Positions 1-11,400 of a DNA stretch of 64,000 nt are shown piece by piece. Origin of the DNA: Emydura subglobosa. Its lineage: Eukaryota > Chordata > Testudines > Chelidae. The notes under the pieces are model-generated. The model ran no database searches, was not told the DNA's origin, and saw nothing but the letters and a program-made list of their open reading frames with translations. Both the position numbers and the translations under genes were made by a program. The stretch is from NCBI GenBank assembly GCA_007922225.1, contig ML679969.1, positions 18,411,999 to 18,475,998 of the forward strand, read 5' to 3'. How positions within the stretch are numbered: the first letter of the stretch is position 1; each line of letters opens with the position of its first letter.

Positions 1-1226
1 GGGATGGGGCTGTGGGGGCGGGGTGGAGTTGTACTATGGGTTATAGGTAAGGCCGAGGGGCTCTGTGTGGGGTGGGGCACAGGGAGGGGTTGGGGTGCAG
101 GTTAGAGGTGATCCCTGGGAGGCTCTCTGGAGGCTAGGTGAGGCACTGGGGGATTGTGACTCTCACACAGCCCCAGGATGCCCCAGTGGAGGAGAGTAGT
201 GAGTTCTAGAGATAGAGCAAGGGGCTGGGAGCCAGGACTCCTGGCATCTGGCTCGGGGAGAACAGTGGGGTCTAGTGGGGAAAGCAGGGGATTTGGGTTC
301 AGGACACCTGGGTTCAGTGCCCATTCCGGGTGCTGCTCCCCTCCCTTCCCCCTCCCCACGGGGCACCTGCTGGCCGGACTGAGCTCTGCGAGTGGCTGGG
401 GCGAGAGCCAAGACTCCTGCCTGTTGCCCCCTGGGCAAGGGGGAGGGTGCTGATCCTTCCCCCCCCGGGCAAGGGGCCCAGCAAGGCCCAGAGCCTGCGG
501 GCTGCTAATGCTGGGCCCTTCTACCAGGGATCCAGGAGGAGGCTGCGGCACCAGCCTGCACCTCATCTCTGGCCGCTAACGCTGGCCTGGAGCAGCTGAG
601 GGGCCCATCCCCCTGTTTGGCAGGTGGGCACAGGGCATTGGCTTGGCCTGGCCTCCAGCAGCTGCCTCACCTGGGCTCTGGTGGGCACCAGCTCACAGCT
701 CCTTGCCCTGCGGGATGGGCCTTCCTGCTGAGGGCAGCTCCTCTAGGGCTAGCTGTGGCTCTGGAGCTCGCCTGCTGCCCCTGACTGCGGGGCTCGGGTG
801 GGTCTTTTCTGGAAGAGGTGGCGCCATGCAGTGGGTGTCCCCCTGCGCTGAGCACAGTGCCCTGGCTGAAGGGCTTGAGTTTGTAGTTGGCGTTCTGTGC
901 CCTGCTGGGGTGGGCAGGAGGCGACTGATGGCTGCCTCTTCCCTTCTCCCTGCAGAGGCAGCGTGGCACCGGGGGGATGGTGGCGGCGGGAGGCAGTGTG
1001 GCACTGTAGGGCAGTGGCCTGTGTTCTGGCTGGGGCTGGGGCTTTCCTCTTCTGCTCTGCTGTTCTCTGGCATGGTGGCGTCAGGCCGGGCTCTTGGGTG
1101 CTCTGCAGCCTCGGCTGTAGCTCTTTCTTCTCTCCCAGTAACAGCCACTCTTTCTCTCTTCCTTCCTCCCCTGTCCTGTCCCTCTCTGTGCTCCCTCTTC
1201 TTCCTCCTCCTGATCCTGGGGTGCAG
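1..1226. other. 5' intronic sequence, no exon recognised
   Basis: GC-rich sequence upstream of the first probable exon. Bases about 190-340 contain an old SINE-like stretch with 'ccaggactcctgg' and 'gacacctgggttc'. A long pyrimidine tract at 1141-1226 is the polypyrimidine tract of the exon at 1227. Open frames here lack any recognisable protein. Confidence 0.5.
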
Positions 1227-1301
1227 GCCCCCCGGCCCCGGCAGGGCAGCCCCGCCTGGCTGGTATGACTGTGGCTGACCTGGACGATGAGGCCCCGCTT
1301 A
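1227..1301 (+). CDS. HSPG2: Probable pre-SEA N-terminal exon of perlecan
   Basis: A strong polypyrimidine tract and 'gtgcag' precede it, and a consensus gtaagt donor follows. It enters with two bases and leaves with one, so its final A joins the TC of the next exon to give Ile before YFRALVNF. The encoded peptide ends in the acidic stretch [10 protein letters not shown], comparable in position to the acidic LSDDEDML segment before the SEA module of human perlecan. Similarity is weak and the Ser-Gly-Asp sites of the human segment are not present. It is called on splice logic and position. Confidence 0.5.
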
Positions 1302-4300
1302 GTAAGTGAAGGGTTTGGGGGGGGGTGCGGGCTGTGTTTGGGGATGGGTTGCAGGCCGGGCTAGCCAGGGGAGGGGAGTCCATTGTAAACTTCAGCATGG
1401 TGATAAAAATGTGAATGCCAAAATATTTGGACTCAGAAATGCTGCTATGGTGCCTCATGGGAGTTGTAGTTTGGTTGCCTCAAGCTCCAGTTCTCTATAC
1501 GGCAGGTCCCTTGGGTCAGACTACATCTCCCATGATGCACTGTGGTCTCCCCTCTTGGTGCAGAGAGGCTGTGCAATGTGGGAGTCTCTAGTTATGGTGC
1601 ATCATGGGAGATGTAGTCCAGCTAAGAAACGTGGCCCATAGAGAAGAATCGGGACAATGAGGCACCCCAACTACAGTTCTCAGGAGGCACCAAGGCAGCC
1701 TTTCCAATTGCACTGTTGCAGTTTTTGGGCTTTTGGACAAAAAATCCTGTTCCATAGGTAGTCGACACTGTTCATGGAAAATTTCACTGAGTCGAAACCC
1801 AGTTTTCCATTGAGAAACAACTTAGATAGAACCTGCCATCCCTGTTGTCCCCATTGCACCCAGAAGCGTGGGACAGCAGCATCCTGCCTGCGGGAGCAGG
1901 GACACAGTGTGGGGCACCAGGGCTGCCCCATCAAGGACAGGCTGCCCTAGCTAGTAGCTGCGGAGCGTGCACCCTCTCTGCATTCGCTAAACGTCCCAGG
2001 ACTGGGTTGGTTGGTAGGGGATAAAATAGGTTTTATTTTTTATCCCAATCAGCAGCTCTCTCCGCTGTGGGTTGCTGGCATGTCGGAGCCCTGCACCTTC
2101 CAATCCCCAGCCCTCGAGCTACAGGAGTAGCTGCTGCCCGTTCTGAGGCACTGCTGCTAGCCAGGGGGCTGCATGGGAATGGTGGTGACTAGGACTCCTG
2201 GGTTCGGTCCGTGGTTCTGGGGGGCAGGGATAACCAAGGCACATGGACTGAGGACATTCATTCTGAAAGGCAGCACGGCTGAGTAGGTCAGACTCGGGTC
2301 TGTCCCATTCAGATCTAGCCCCAGCTCTGCTTGATGTGCCCTGTATCACGGCTCCACTGGCTGCTGTGTATGGGGGGGAGGGGTTTTAAGGCTCCTCTAC
2401 CTGCTAGGGCCAGGGGCGGAGAATGTGGTGAGCAATAAGAGCGGGAGTTGCTAATGGCAGTCTGGAGAGGGGAGAGTAGAAACCATCCCCGCAAGCTCAG
2501 TGCATCTTCCCAAGCAGGGTGATCCCCGCTCGCTGGCAGAGCCTCCCGCTCAGCTCCTGGGCAGAATGTTCTTCAGAACCAGGACCTGCGAGAGCTGCGT
2601 CAGGGCTGGGCTCACTGGCTGAGCTGTGCTGGAGCCAGGGGGTGTTCACTGATTCAGAGACTGCAAGGCCAGAAGGCCCCACTGTGACCCCCTAGTCTGA
2701 GCCTGGCTAGCATAGGCCAGAGACCTGCCCCGCCTGTAATTCCTAGAGCAGAGCTTTGTGAAAACTGCCACTCTTCATTTGGGAATTGTCAGTGATGGAG
2801 AACCTCTGCTTCCCCGGCTAGCGCCTCCCTCCCGTGGGCAGGGCCGAGCCCCGCTTCCCCGGCTAGCGCCCCCCACCTGTGAGCAGGGCTGCCACTCTGG
2901 TGCTAGATGGACACATTTACATGTAACGCTGTATCAAGGTGCGCAGTGCTTGCTTGCACCCAGTACAGCCTTGGCTAACTGAGGTGCGGCTGGTAGATCA
3001 GGCAGGAGAGGCTCCTGCTGTCAGATCCTGAGATCCCAGCGCCATGCGGCGAGGGATTGGGCCACCCGCACAGGGTGCAATTTCCCGGGGAGCCTCTGCT
3101 TTTGCTGGGGTCATTGTGAAGCCGGCCTGCCCCAGGCCCTCCGGCCCCAGGCTCCTTGCAGCACAGAGTGGGCACCCGGGAGAGGCTGACTCAGCCGGAG
3201 CCGGACACGGCAGCAGGAAGCTGAGGGCTCCGCATTGTTCTGCACCCAGCTCCGCAGCCTGAAGTGTTTTTTCCATCTCCCTTCCCAGCCAAGTGCAAAC
3301 AAAACACGGCCAGGAACTGAGGGCTCCTTAAAAGGAGGAAAAGTGGCTGCTAGGGAAGCCAGGCAGCGGGCTGGGCTTCCTGCCACAGTCTGCTCTCCGG
3401 CCCGGGGCTGAGCCAGGGCCCCAGTGCCACTACCAGTGTCTGGGGTACAAACGTGGCCGCCAGCCATGGTCACGTGGCTGCACCTGCCCATCCCTGGCAT
3501 GGGGCATTGTGGGCATGATTCTTTGTGCCTTTTCCTGGGCCATGGGCCATGCCCATGTTTGCAGGGTGCTGGTGCCTGGCTTCCCGTGGGCACTCTGCCT
3601 ATGCCCATTTTACTCCCCATCTGCACCCCAGGGGCACTCGTGCTTTTTTATGAGCAGAGAGCGACACAGTCTGATGTGAAAGCCCTTGAATTCTCGCTGT
3701 TGTGCACAGATGCCTGTGGGCAGACCCTGGGAGTGACAGAGGGCATGTGCCCGTCTGGGGCAGGGCTGAAGCTGCCCTCTTGAGCCCGTGGCCTGGGTGC
3801 AGTGGGCTTGGAGGGCAGGGGCAGAGCTTGGAGGGTAGGGTAGAGCTGTGCCTGCAGAGAGGGACGCGACTCAGCACGGGGCCCTGCTGCAGAGAGACCC
3901 AGCGCAGGGTGGTTCTATGGAAAGCGTCTGGCCCTGGCACTGCTTTCTCTGCCCGCTCAGGGTCCCAGGACTGGAAAGGACATGCAGTCCCTGCCCTGGG
4001 CAGTGGATCCCACAGGGGCACAGTGGCAGGGCAGTGTAGGAGGGCAACTTGCCCTGCCCTGCAGCTGTTGCACTCGTTCTGCGGCTGCGCGAGGGCTCCA
4101 GGCACTGGGGCTTTCAAGCCAGAACCTCATGGCCACTCCCCACTAGGCACCTGAGTGCAGCCCCCAGCTCTCTCCCCACAGGCCCCGGAGCGGCGTGTCA
4201 GCGTCTGGCCCCCTTGTGACCATGCCCTGGCTCACTCCCAGCCTAGAGGCCATGTAGGCTGGAGCCAGCCATGCTCTGGGCTCACCCTGGGGCCTGGCAC

Positions 4301-5419
4301 CAGCCCTGAGGGCTGGGCACGCCTTGGAGAGTGACCGCCCAGTGCCAGCCCCCCAGTGGTTGTGGGAATTAACCATCCCCCCCACCGTAAAGAGGCCCCA
4401 GTTCCCTGGTGGGAGGGGTGGGGCGTTGCCCTGCCTGAGTCCAGCATGAGGGGCTGGCGGGAGGGGAGCAGTGGCTGAGCTGAGAGCTGGGCTCTGGGCT
4501 GGCGGCCGCTAGCCAGGCCCAGCAAGGATGTGTCGCCAACTCCAGGCCGGACCCTGCCCCAACTGCTGCAAGAAAAGGGGCTTTGTAGCGTGAGCTGCCC
4601 ATTCCCTCCCCCCAAGCTGAGATAGGCCGTTTCGGGTGGCCGCCTGGCCACGTTCTGTGGGGTGAGCTGTGCTGGAGGGCAGGGCATGTGGGGCAACCCA
4701 ACCCCCTGGTTGCCAGCCATCTCCAAGGCCACAGGGCCCGAAGAATGACGCTGCCCTTTCAATGGGTCTTTGTGTGCCTGACAAGCACCCCTGTGTTCCC
4801 CAGGCGCTGGGAGGGGGCACCCAGGCAGGGAATGGCAGCGCCTTGCTGGGAAACGGGGCGCTGCACGTGGAGGTGCCCCTGTCTACATACAGGGCCCTCC
4901 CCCAACCCCGAGTGCTCTCTGGTGCCGCGCTCCCTGGCAGTGGTGGCACAGCTTCTCCTGCCCCTGGAGAGGGCCTGTCTGGGAGCAGAGGCAGCCCTGG
5001 AGCGTGGGGCGAGTGCTGGCCCTGTGTGGACCTGTGTGCCAACTTTGCCAGGTGGGGGCCACTCCGGGGAGCAGCTCTGTCCAGCCCGCAGGGACACCTG
5101 GGGTGCTGGGGACATCTGGGAAGGGGGGTGCGGCCAGGCAGCTGTAGGGAAGCTGCTGCATTCCGAAAAGGGGCCATGCCCCACACTTAGGACCCAGCTC
5201 CGTCCTTCCCCACCCCTGGACTAGTGCGAAGCCTGCCCTGCCCTAAGCTGTGGATGTGCAGCAGTTCCAGTACCCTGGAGCTGACCTGCTGGCACCCAGC
5301 CCCCAGATTCTCCTTGCAGACAGGCCACCACTTCCATGGTCTGACCCAAGGTAGGGGCAGGCAACGCCAGCAGGCAGGGTGACAACCCTGCCCTGTCCCT
5401 GCAAGGATCTCAAAGCTGT

Positions 5420-5470
<51 letters not shown>

Positions 5471-8400
5471 CACCCCCCCCCAGGCTCATAGAGTGGCAAA
5501 ATTGAAGCATCTTGGGGAAAGGAATTCACCCACTCACAGGACTGCGAATAAAACCCAGGGATCTGACTCTGACTCCACCTTCCTTGGCTGTAACCTACTG
5601 GATCCTACTTCCCTCCCCAAGCAGGATAAATAACCCAGGAGTCCTGCCCCCCCCCCCTCCTACTCTAACCACTGCACTCCCCTCTCCAGTCCTGGGGGAA
5701 TTCTGCACCAAAACGTTAAAAATTCTGCACACATTTGAAAATTCTGTATATTTTATTTGTCAAAATAACACCCTATAATCATGCGAATTTCAACTATTTT
5801 GGTAATTTATTTCAGAATGTCTGTCAGCGCCTATGTCTGTAACAATACAGATGGCAAAAGGGCTGAAGGCAGAGCGGAGCGTGGTGGCTGTTGGCTGGGT
5901 GCCCAGCTCTGAAGGCAGCGCCATCACCAGCAGCGGTGCAGAAGTAAGGGTGGCATGGTATTGGCTTACTTCTGGGCTGCTGCTGGCAGCTGGGCTGCCT
6001 TCAGAGCTGGGGGGGGCCGGAGACCAGATTTCACAGTCCATGATGCGATTATCTCAGGTGCAAATTTGGTAAATGTAAGAGGGAGGGCAGCACCACTAGT
6101 GTCAGACATGGAAGAAGAGGAAAAAGGAAGCATTTTGGTGGAAATCACAAATTCTGTATGAAAAAATAAAATTCTGCGGGGAACATTAATTCTTCACAAA
6201 TTTGGCATTGTGCAGTGGTGCAGAATTGCAGCAGGAGTAACTCTCCTCCCAAAGCAGAATAAAGAACCCAGGAGTCCTAGCTCCCAACCCCCACTCCCCT
6301 GCTCTAACTCACTAGACCCTACTCCCCTCCCCAAACAAGAAATAGAAGCCAGGAGGCTAGTCTCCCATGCTAGGCCTTTCTCTCCCTGGAGAAGAGCAGG
6401 TAGATTGTATGGCTCTGCCATGTGCCCAGGTGGAGTTTGTCAGCGTCAGGGTGTCTAAAGCAGACAGGGCCCAGTTTCTCCCTGGCACCCTTGGGTGCCT
6501 CGTCATTGAGCACAGTGGGAGCTGGGTCCGTGTTACTGAGCCCTGACAGGCTCCTCTAAGCCTGAGGCACTGGGGCGGGGGGAGGGTGGGGGGAGGACAG
6601 AAGGGCAGGGCAGGGCCGAGCTGATTGGGTGCTGGTCTTTCCCTGGCACAGCCTCTCTCTCCTCCCTGACAAGGCCAGGCCGTGTGCCCGCTTGGCACCA
6701 CAGCCCAGAGCATTTGCCCCAGAAAGTGAGCTCAGGGAGGCCAAGCCAGTGCTTCCCTCGGCCAGGCACTCTCTGTGGGCAGAGCCCAGGGGGCCAGGCA
6801 GTGCTTAGCCACACACTGGAGCGTGCACCCCCCAGTCTGCCCCTTGGGCCTCCGGTGCTGAGGGGCTCCATGGGCCCTCGCCGCTACCAATGTGGCTGAG
6901 TCTCCGGCCTGGAGTGAGTGGGGATTGGGGGGCCTGGAGCCCACCTGGAGCCCAGCCGTCTGGCCCCTAGCCAGACGCCTCGGCCCAAACGTTGGGAGGG
7001 GTGAGAGGTCAAAACCAAGGGGCTGGATCAACTCCTGATCTACGGTGTGAGCAGGGTCAGAACCAGGCCTGGCTCGGGTCTGGCTCCGTCTGGCCCAAGC
7101 TGGGCAGCCCCCTCCCCGGCGTCGCTGGGTGCGTTTCCGCAGGCCTCCAGGGGGCGTGCGATCTCTGTGCGGTCGGGCTTTAGGGAGTTGGGTGCATTCC
7201 CTGACCTGAGGGCAGTTGGCCTGTGGGTGGGGCCATGTGCATCTGGCTGCTGTGCCCTCACTGCTAGGAGCTGAGCAGCTGGTGCTGGGTAGGGGCCCAG
7301 GGATGTAGGCGGCAGCTCCCAGCACAGGGCAGCTGCAAGCGGGGGATGAGCTCTGGCAGCCGCAGCCCGGTGCAGGGAGCTGGGGACCGCTCCTGGCACG
7401 GCGGGCGTGTGAAGATTGGGGGTGCAGTTAGCAGGACTCCACGGCTGGGACCTCCTCACATCCTGGCGTGGCGCTCCTGTGTGGGCCCAGCCCCCGCCCC
7501 ACAGCCCCCTCCTGGGCTGCCTTTCACTCAAGGGCCACAGCTGGAATTGCAACTGGGGCTGAGGATTCTCGCAGGCCAGGTTGGTCCCAGATGCTGGGCC
7601 TGCCTCCCTCCTGCCTGGCCCACAGCCGTAGAGCCTGCCCCGCGGGGAAGGTCAGGGCTTTGATCTCTCTGCCCCGCATGGTGGGCCCCATCTCCTGAGG
7701 GAGGGCTCCACAGCACCGTCCCCCGCCCTGCTCTGATCCCAGTGGGTCGTGGCTGTTCCGGGGGAACCGCAGGGGTTGGGCACCTGTCACACTGGGAGGG
7801 AGGCGCCGTGTGCCGGGGCCAGTCTTGGCCGCTCAGTAGGGGGATTCCCCCCTACAGTCCTGCTAGCTCCAGTGCCTTAGCCCAGCACTTGGGGGCGCTG
7901 TGCTGCACAAGATGCCATCTGTCAGGGAAGATGCAGCCAGGTCCTGCCACCTTCTGGTCATTAACGATACCTCGGCTCTTTTTGGCCAAATAAGGGTATT
8001 GGGCCCTACTTGCCTGGCCAGATCCTAACTCAGGGGGTGCCTTCTGGTGTCCCAAGGCCCTGCTGGTTTCAGTTGGATACCATATTCTTCCTCACTTCCC
8101 GTCCTAACTGTTACACTGTGTTGCTATGCGGCTGTAGCAACCCACCCCAGAGGTGGCTGCATCGCAGGGCTGGGTGAGGTGATCCTGGGATGTAGCCAGT
8201 AAAGCTGGTCAGGAGAGAGTGGCCATAGAGCTGATTTTCCTGGCTCTCATGTTGGTCATCTCTGCTCTCCTCAGTCTATTTTCGCGCTCTGGTGAACTTC
8301 ACTCAGTCCATCGACTACAGCCCGCGCCTGGACGACGGCAATTCAGAGGAGTTCCGGGAGGTTTCGGAGGCCGTGGTGGATACGGTAAGACCTGGCCCCG

Positions 8401-11400
8401 CCCAGGGAGCTCCCTGTCAGCTGTCCCCTGCTGCTCCCCAGATGCAGCAGTCGCCTTGCCCCTGCTCGGCACCACACAGGCCTGTTGGAGCGGGCTGCCC
8501 AGGATGGGCGCAAGGGGCTTCAGTCTCTAGAGGGGTACGTAGCACACGGGGCCCCAAAGCCATTTCCATGCACGGTCACTGGCCCTAGGATAGACGGGCA
8601 AACTGGGGCACTGGGATGGGGGAAGGGTCTGGAGCCAGTGGTTGGGTCAGGTGGAGAACTCCAGTGTCCTTGCTCGTGGAGCCTTGCAGTCACCACTAGG
8701 AAGTGCTGCCTGCGGGGCCCCCATGCTTCCCCAAGCTGCAGGGTGTGGCGCTCTGATGCTTTCTCTGCCTCTCTCCCCAGCTGGAGTCCGAGTACTACAA
8801 GATTGCCGGGGAGCAAGTGGTCAGCGTGGTGTTCATCAAGTGAGTCAGGTGCCCATGGCAGTGCCGTGGGTTGGAGAGGGCACTGGAGGCCCCTCTGCCC
8901 CTGTTCCCCTGGGCATGGGGCATTTGTGTCATAGCTGCAGCTCTCCCTTCTGTTGACGCCATGCCTCTGGATGATCGTGCCCCAGGCATCCTGTACCAGT
9001 GCCCAGAGTGCACCAGGGCAGTCGCACACTGTGCGCCCAAGCCCCCTGCGCCCTCTATAGCCAGAGCAAACAGCCTGTCATCAGACACTGCTGGGGGCAG
9101 GCGGGCATCACAGCTCAGAGCCCCCCGCAGACCACAGCTGTTCTCAAACAGGCTGAGCATGGGAGCTAAAGGAGAAGCCCCATTCATTCAGCAGCAGTAG
9201 GGCTTTTATCTTATCTTCTGGAGAGGGTGCGGTAACCAGGAACACACGAGATGAGCTGATTCCAGTTGGGATGCCCACGTGTGCATCCACATGCACACAC
9301 GAATGGAGTGGCTGCCACCCACTAAGCAGCAGTGGCAGGAGCACACGCATGCACACTCACGCCCCTCCTGCTCTCCCCAGGGAAATCGACGGCTACACCT
9401 TTGTGGAGCTGGATGTGGGCTCGGAGGGGAACATGGACGAGGAGAAGATCCGTGAGGTGCTCTACTCCGTCATCGAGAGCGGCTCCATCGCCTCCTACAT
9501 CACCTCCACGCAGGGCTTCCAGTTCCGGCGCCTCGGGACAGGTGAGCGAGGCCCAGCCTGGACCCCGGTGGGGGGCTGGAGAGGGCGAGTGTTGGGCCCC
9601 TGGGTGCTGCCATGGGCCCTGTTGGAGTGTGCCAAAGGGGCACGGGGCCTGGGTGGTTTGAACAGCTCCTGAGCATGTGGGGGTCCCACAGTTGAGCCCT
9701 GGCAATGGGGCAGGCAAAGGGAGGGGCAGGCCCTGTGCCCACGACGGGTGTGGTACAGGCCCAAGGCCGGTCTTCTCGGGTGGTTCAACCTGCAGCAGCT
9801 CAGGGCAGCAGTTCAGAGGGGCTGACACACACTGGCCTGGCCTGCGCAGACAGGACCTGACTGGGTCCCGATAGCTGTCATATGGAGCCAGGCTGCTCCC
9901 TGGGCCCTGTCCGTCCATCTGCAGCCACTGTGGTGCTCAGCTGCCATGATCTCACTCTGGATTCCCCTGCCTGGGCCCAGTGAGGTCTGTGTGTTGCTGG
10001 GCCCTCAGCTCCTTCCACTTGGGGGGCTCAGCCAGCAGCCCAGATGACAGGTGAGGGGCAGAGGTCCATGCGCAGGGCTGCGGCAATGGCCCTGCCATCC
10101 ATGGGGCTGGCCAGAGGGGAGGCGGGAAGCAGGGAGGGTGGGTTTGGCTGGTCCGCTGAGCTGCTGTCTAGCCAGGGTTGGGCTGGTATCCCCAAGCCAG
10201 GGACCCCGCTCCTGGGGCAGCCTGTGCGTAGGCCTGGGGGAACATCCCCTGCACCCCGGCTCTAACCCTCTGTTCGCTTGCAGCTCAGACCCCACCTCCC
10301 CCCATTGCCAGGGAGTCGCCAGGTGAGTTGGGTGAGGTGGCATGTGTGGTGGGAGCCTAGAGGCCTTGGCAGCCCCTGCTCTCCCCATTCACGTGGGGAC
10401 ACAGGGCCTGCGCCCATAACCCCTTGAGCCCTAGAAGTGCCCCCTGCTGACTGGTATGAGCTGGGTCTGGGTTGCTGTTCCCAGCACCAGGCCCTTCCAC
10501 CAAGTGCCCGGGGCAGCCTCAGCAGCTGGCTGCAGAAGGATTAAAGAGCCCAGGAGAAGCCCAGCCTGTGGGTGAGCTGGTCTGGATTGTGCAAGAGGGT
10601 GCAGACAGCTCCTTTCCCCTCCCATCTCTGCGCCCCTGTGTGGGGGCTGCTGCCCACCTGCCCTTGGCTGGTCCCCCCGGGTTGGGCCGCACCTCATTGG
10701 CTCCCACGACAGGCTCCAGGTTCCCCTGCGCTGCGCTGTGCTGCGCTGTGCTGTGCCGTGCTGTGTGTGTTTGGGTCAGCTGCAGCGTGTGTGGCTCTGG
10801 TGCCGTCGGCTGATGCTGCCCGGCTGTTGGCCCTGCAGCCCGGAGCGTTGGCAGGTGACATTAAACGCTGCTGACCTGTGGCTCGGCTCCTCTGTTCAGG
10901 CGCATCGAACTGGCTGCCAGCCCAGCCCAGCTGCCCCAGCAGACACAGGCCATGCCGGGGCACCCGCTTGTGGGCTGGGAACCGGGGCCATGGGCACAGG
11001 CCTCTGGGGGCTGCTCCCGGGATTGGCCAGAGGGGGTGCTGCAGAGCATTGACACCTCCTCCTTTCCCCTCCCATGTCAGCGCTGCCCCCTGCTGGCTGC
11101 ATTTTGCACTGCTCCCAGCCTGCAACAATCCTGCCCGTCCCAGCCCAGCAGACAACCAGCCTCTGAGCTGGTGGTCAGTGCAGGGACCCGCCAGGCAGGA
11201 GGCCAGATCTACCGGGCTCTCTGGATGTGGTGGGCGGTGGGCCCTGTGCTGTGGTGTGTGTACCACATGGCATGTGCTGCGTGGCATGTGTACCATGGAG
11301 TGTGCCGCGTGGCGTGTGTGCAACATGGCAAGTACCATGTGGTGTGTATCCTGCGGCGTGCGCACCCACCTCCCCTCTATCGTGTGCAGTGGTTGTTTTG

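Larger units (their letters stand above)
1302..8274 (+). other. HSPG2: Large 5' intron, no exon recognised
   Basis: About 7 kb of mostly GC-rich sequence between the probable pre-SEA exon and the first SEA exon. It contains the inverted motif pair at 1519-1618, two 45-base direct copies at 2809-2898, a CR1-like fragment at 2651-2752, a CACG/CA microsatellite at 5420-5482 and an inverted-repeat DNA element at 5692-6234 set inside SINE-derived sequence. No further perlecan-like peptide was found in any frame. Confidence 0.6.

Noticed and set aside
956..1010. Acceptor-like ctccctgcag at about 946-955 as a 5' exon
   Set aside because: The following sequence has no perlecan similarity and no suitable donor in frame before a stop.
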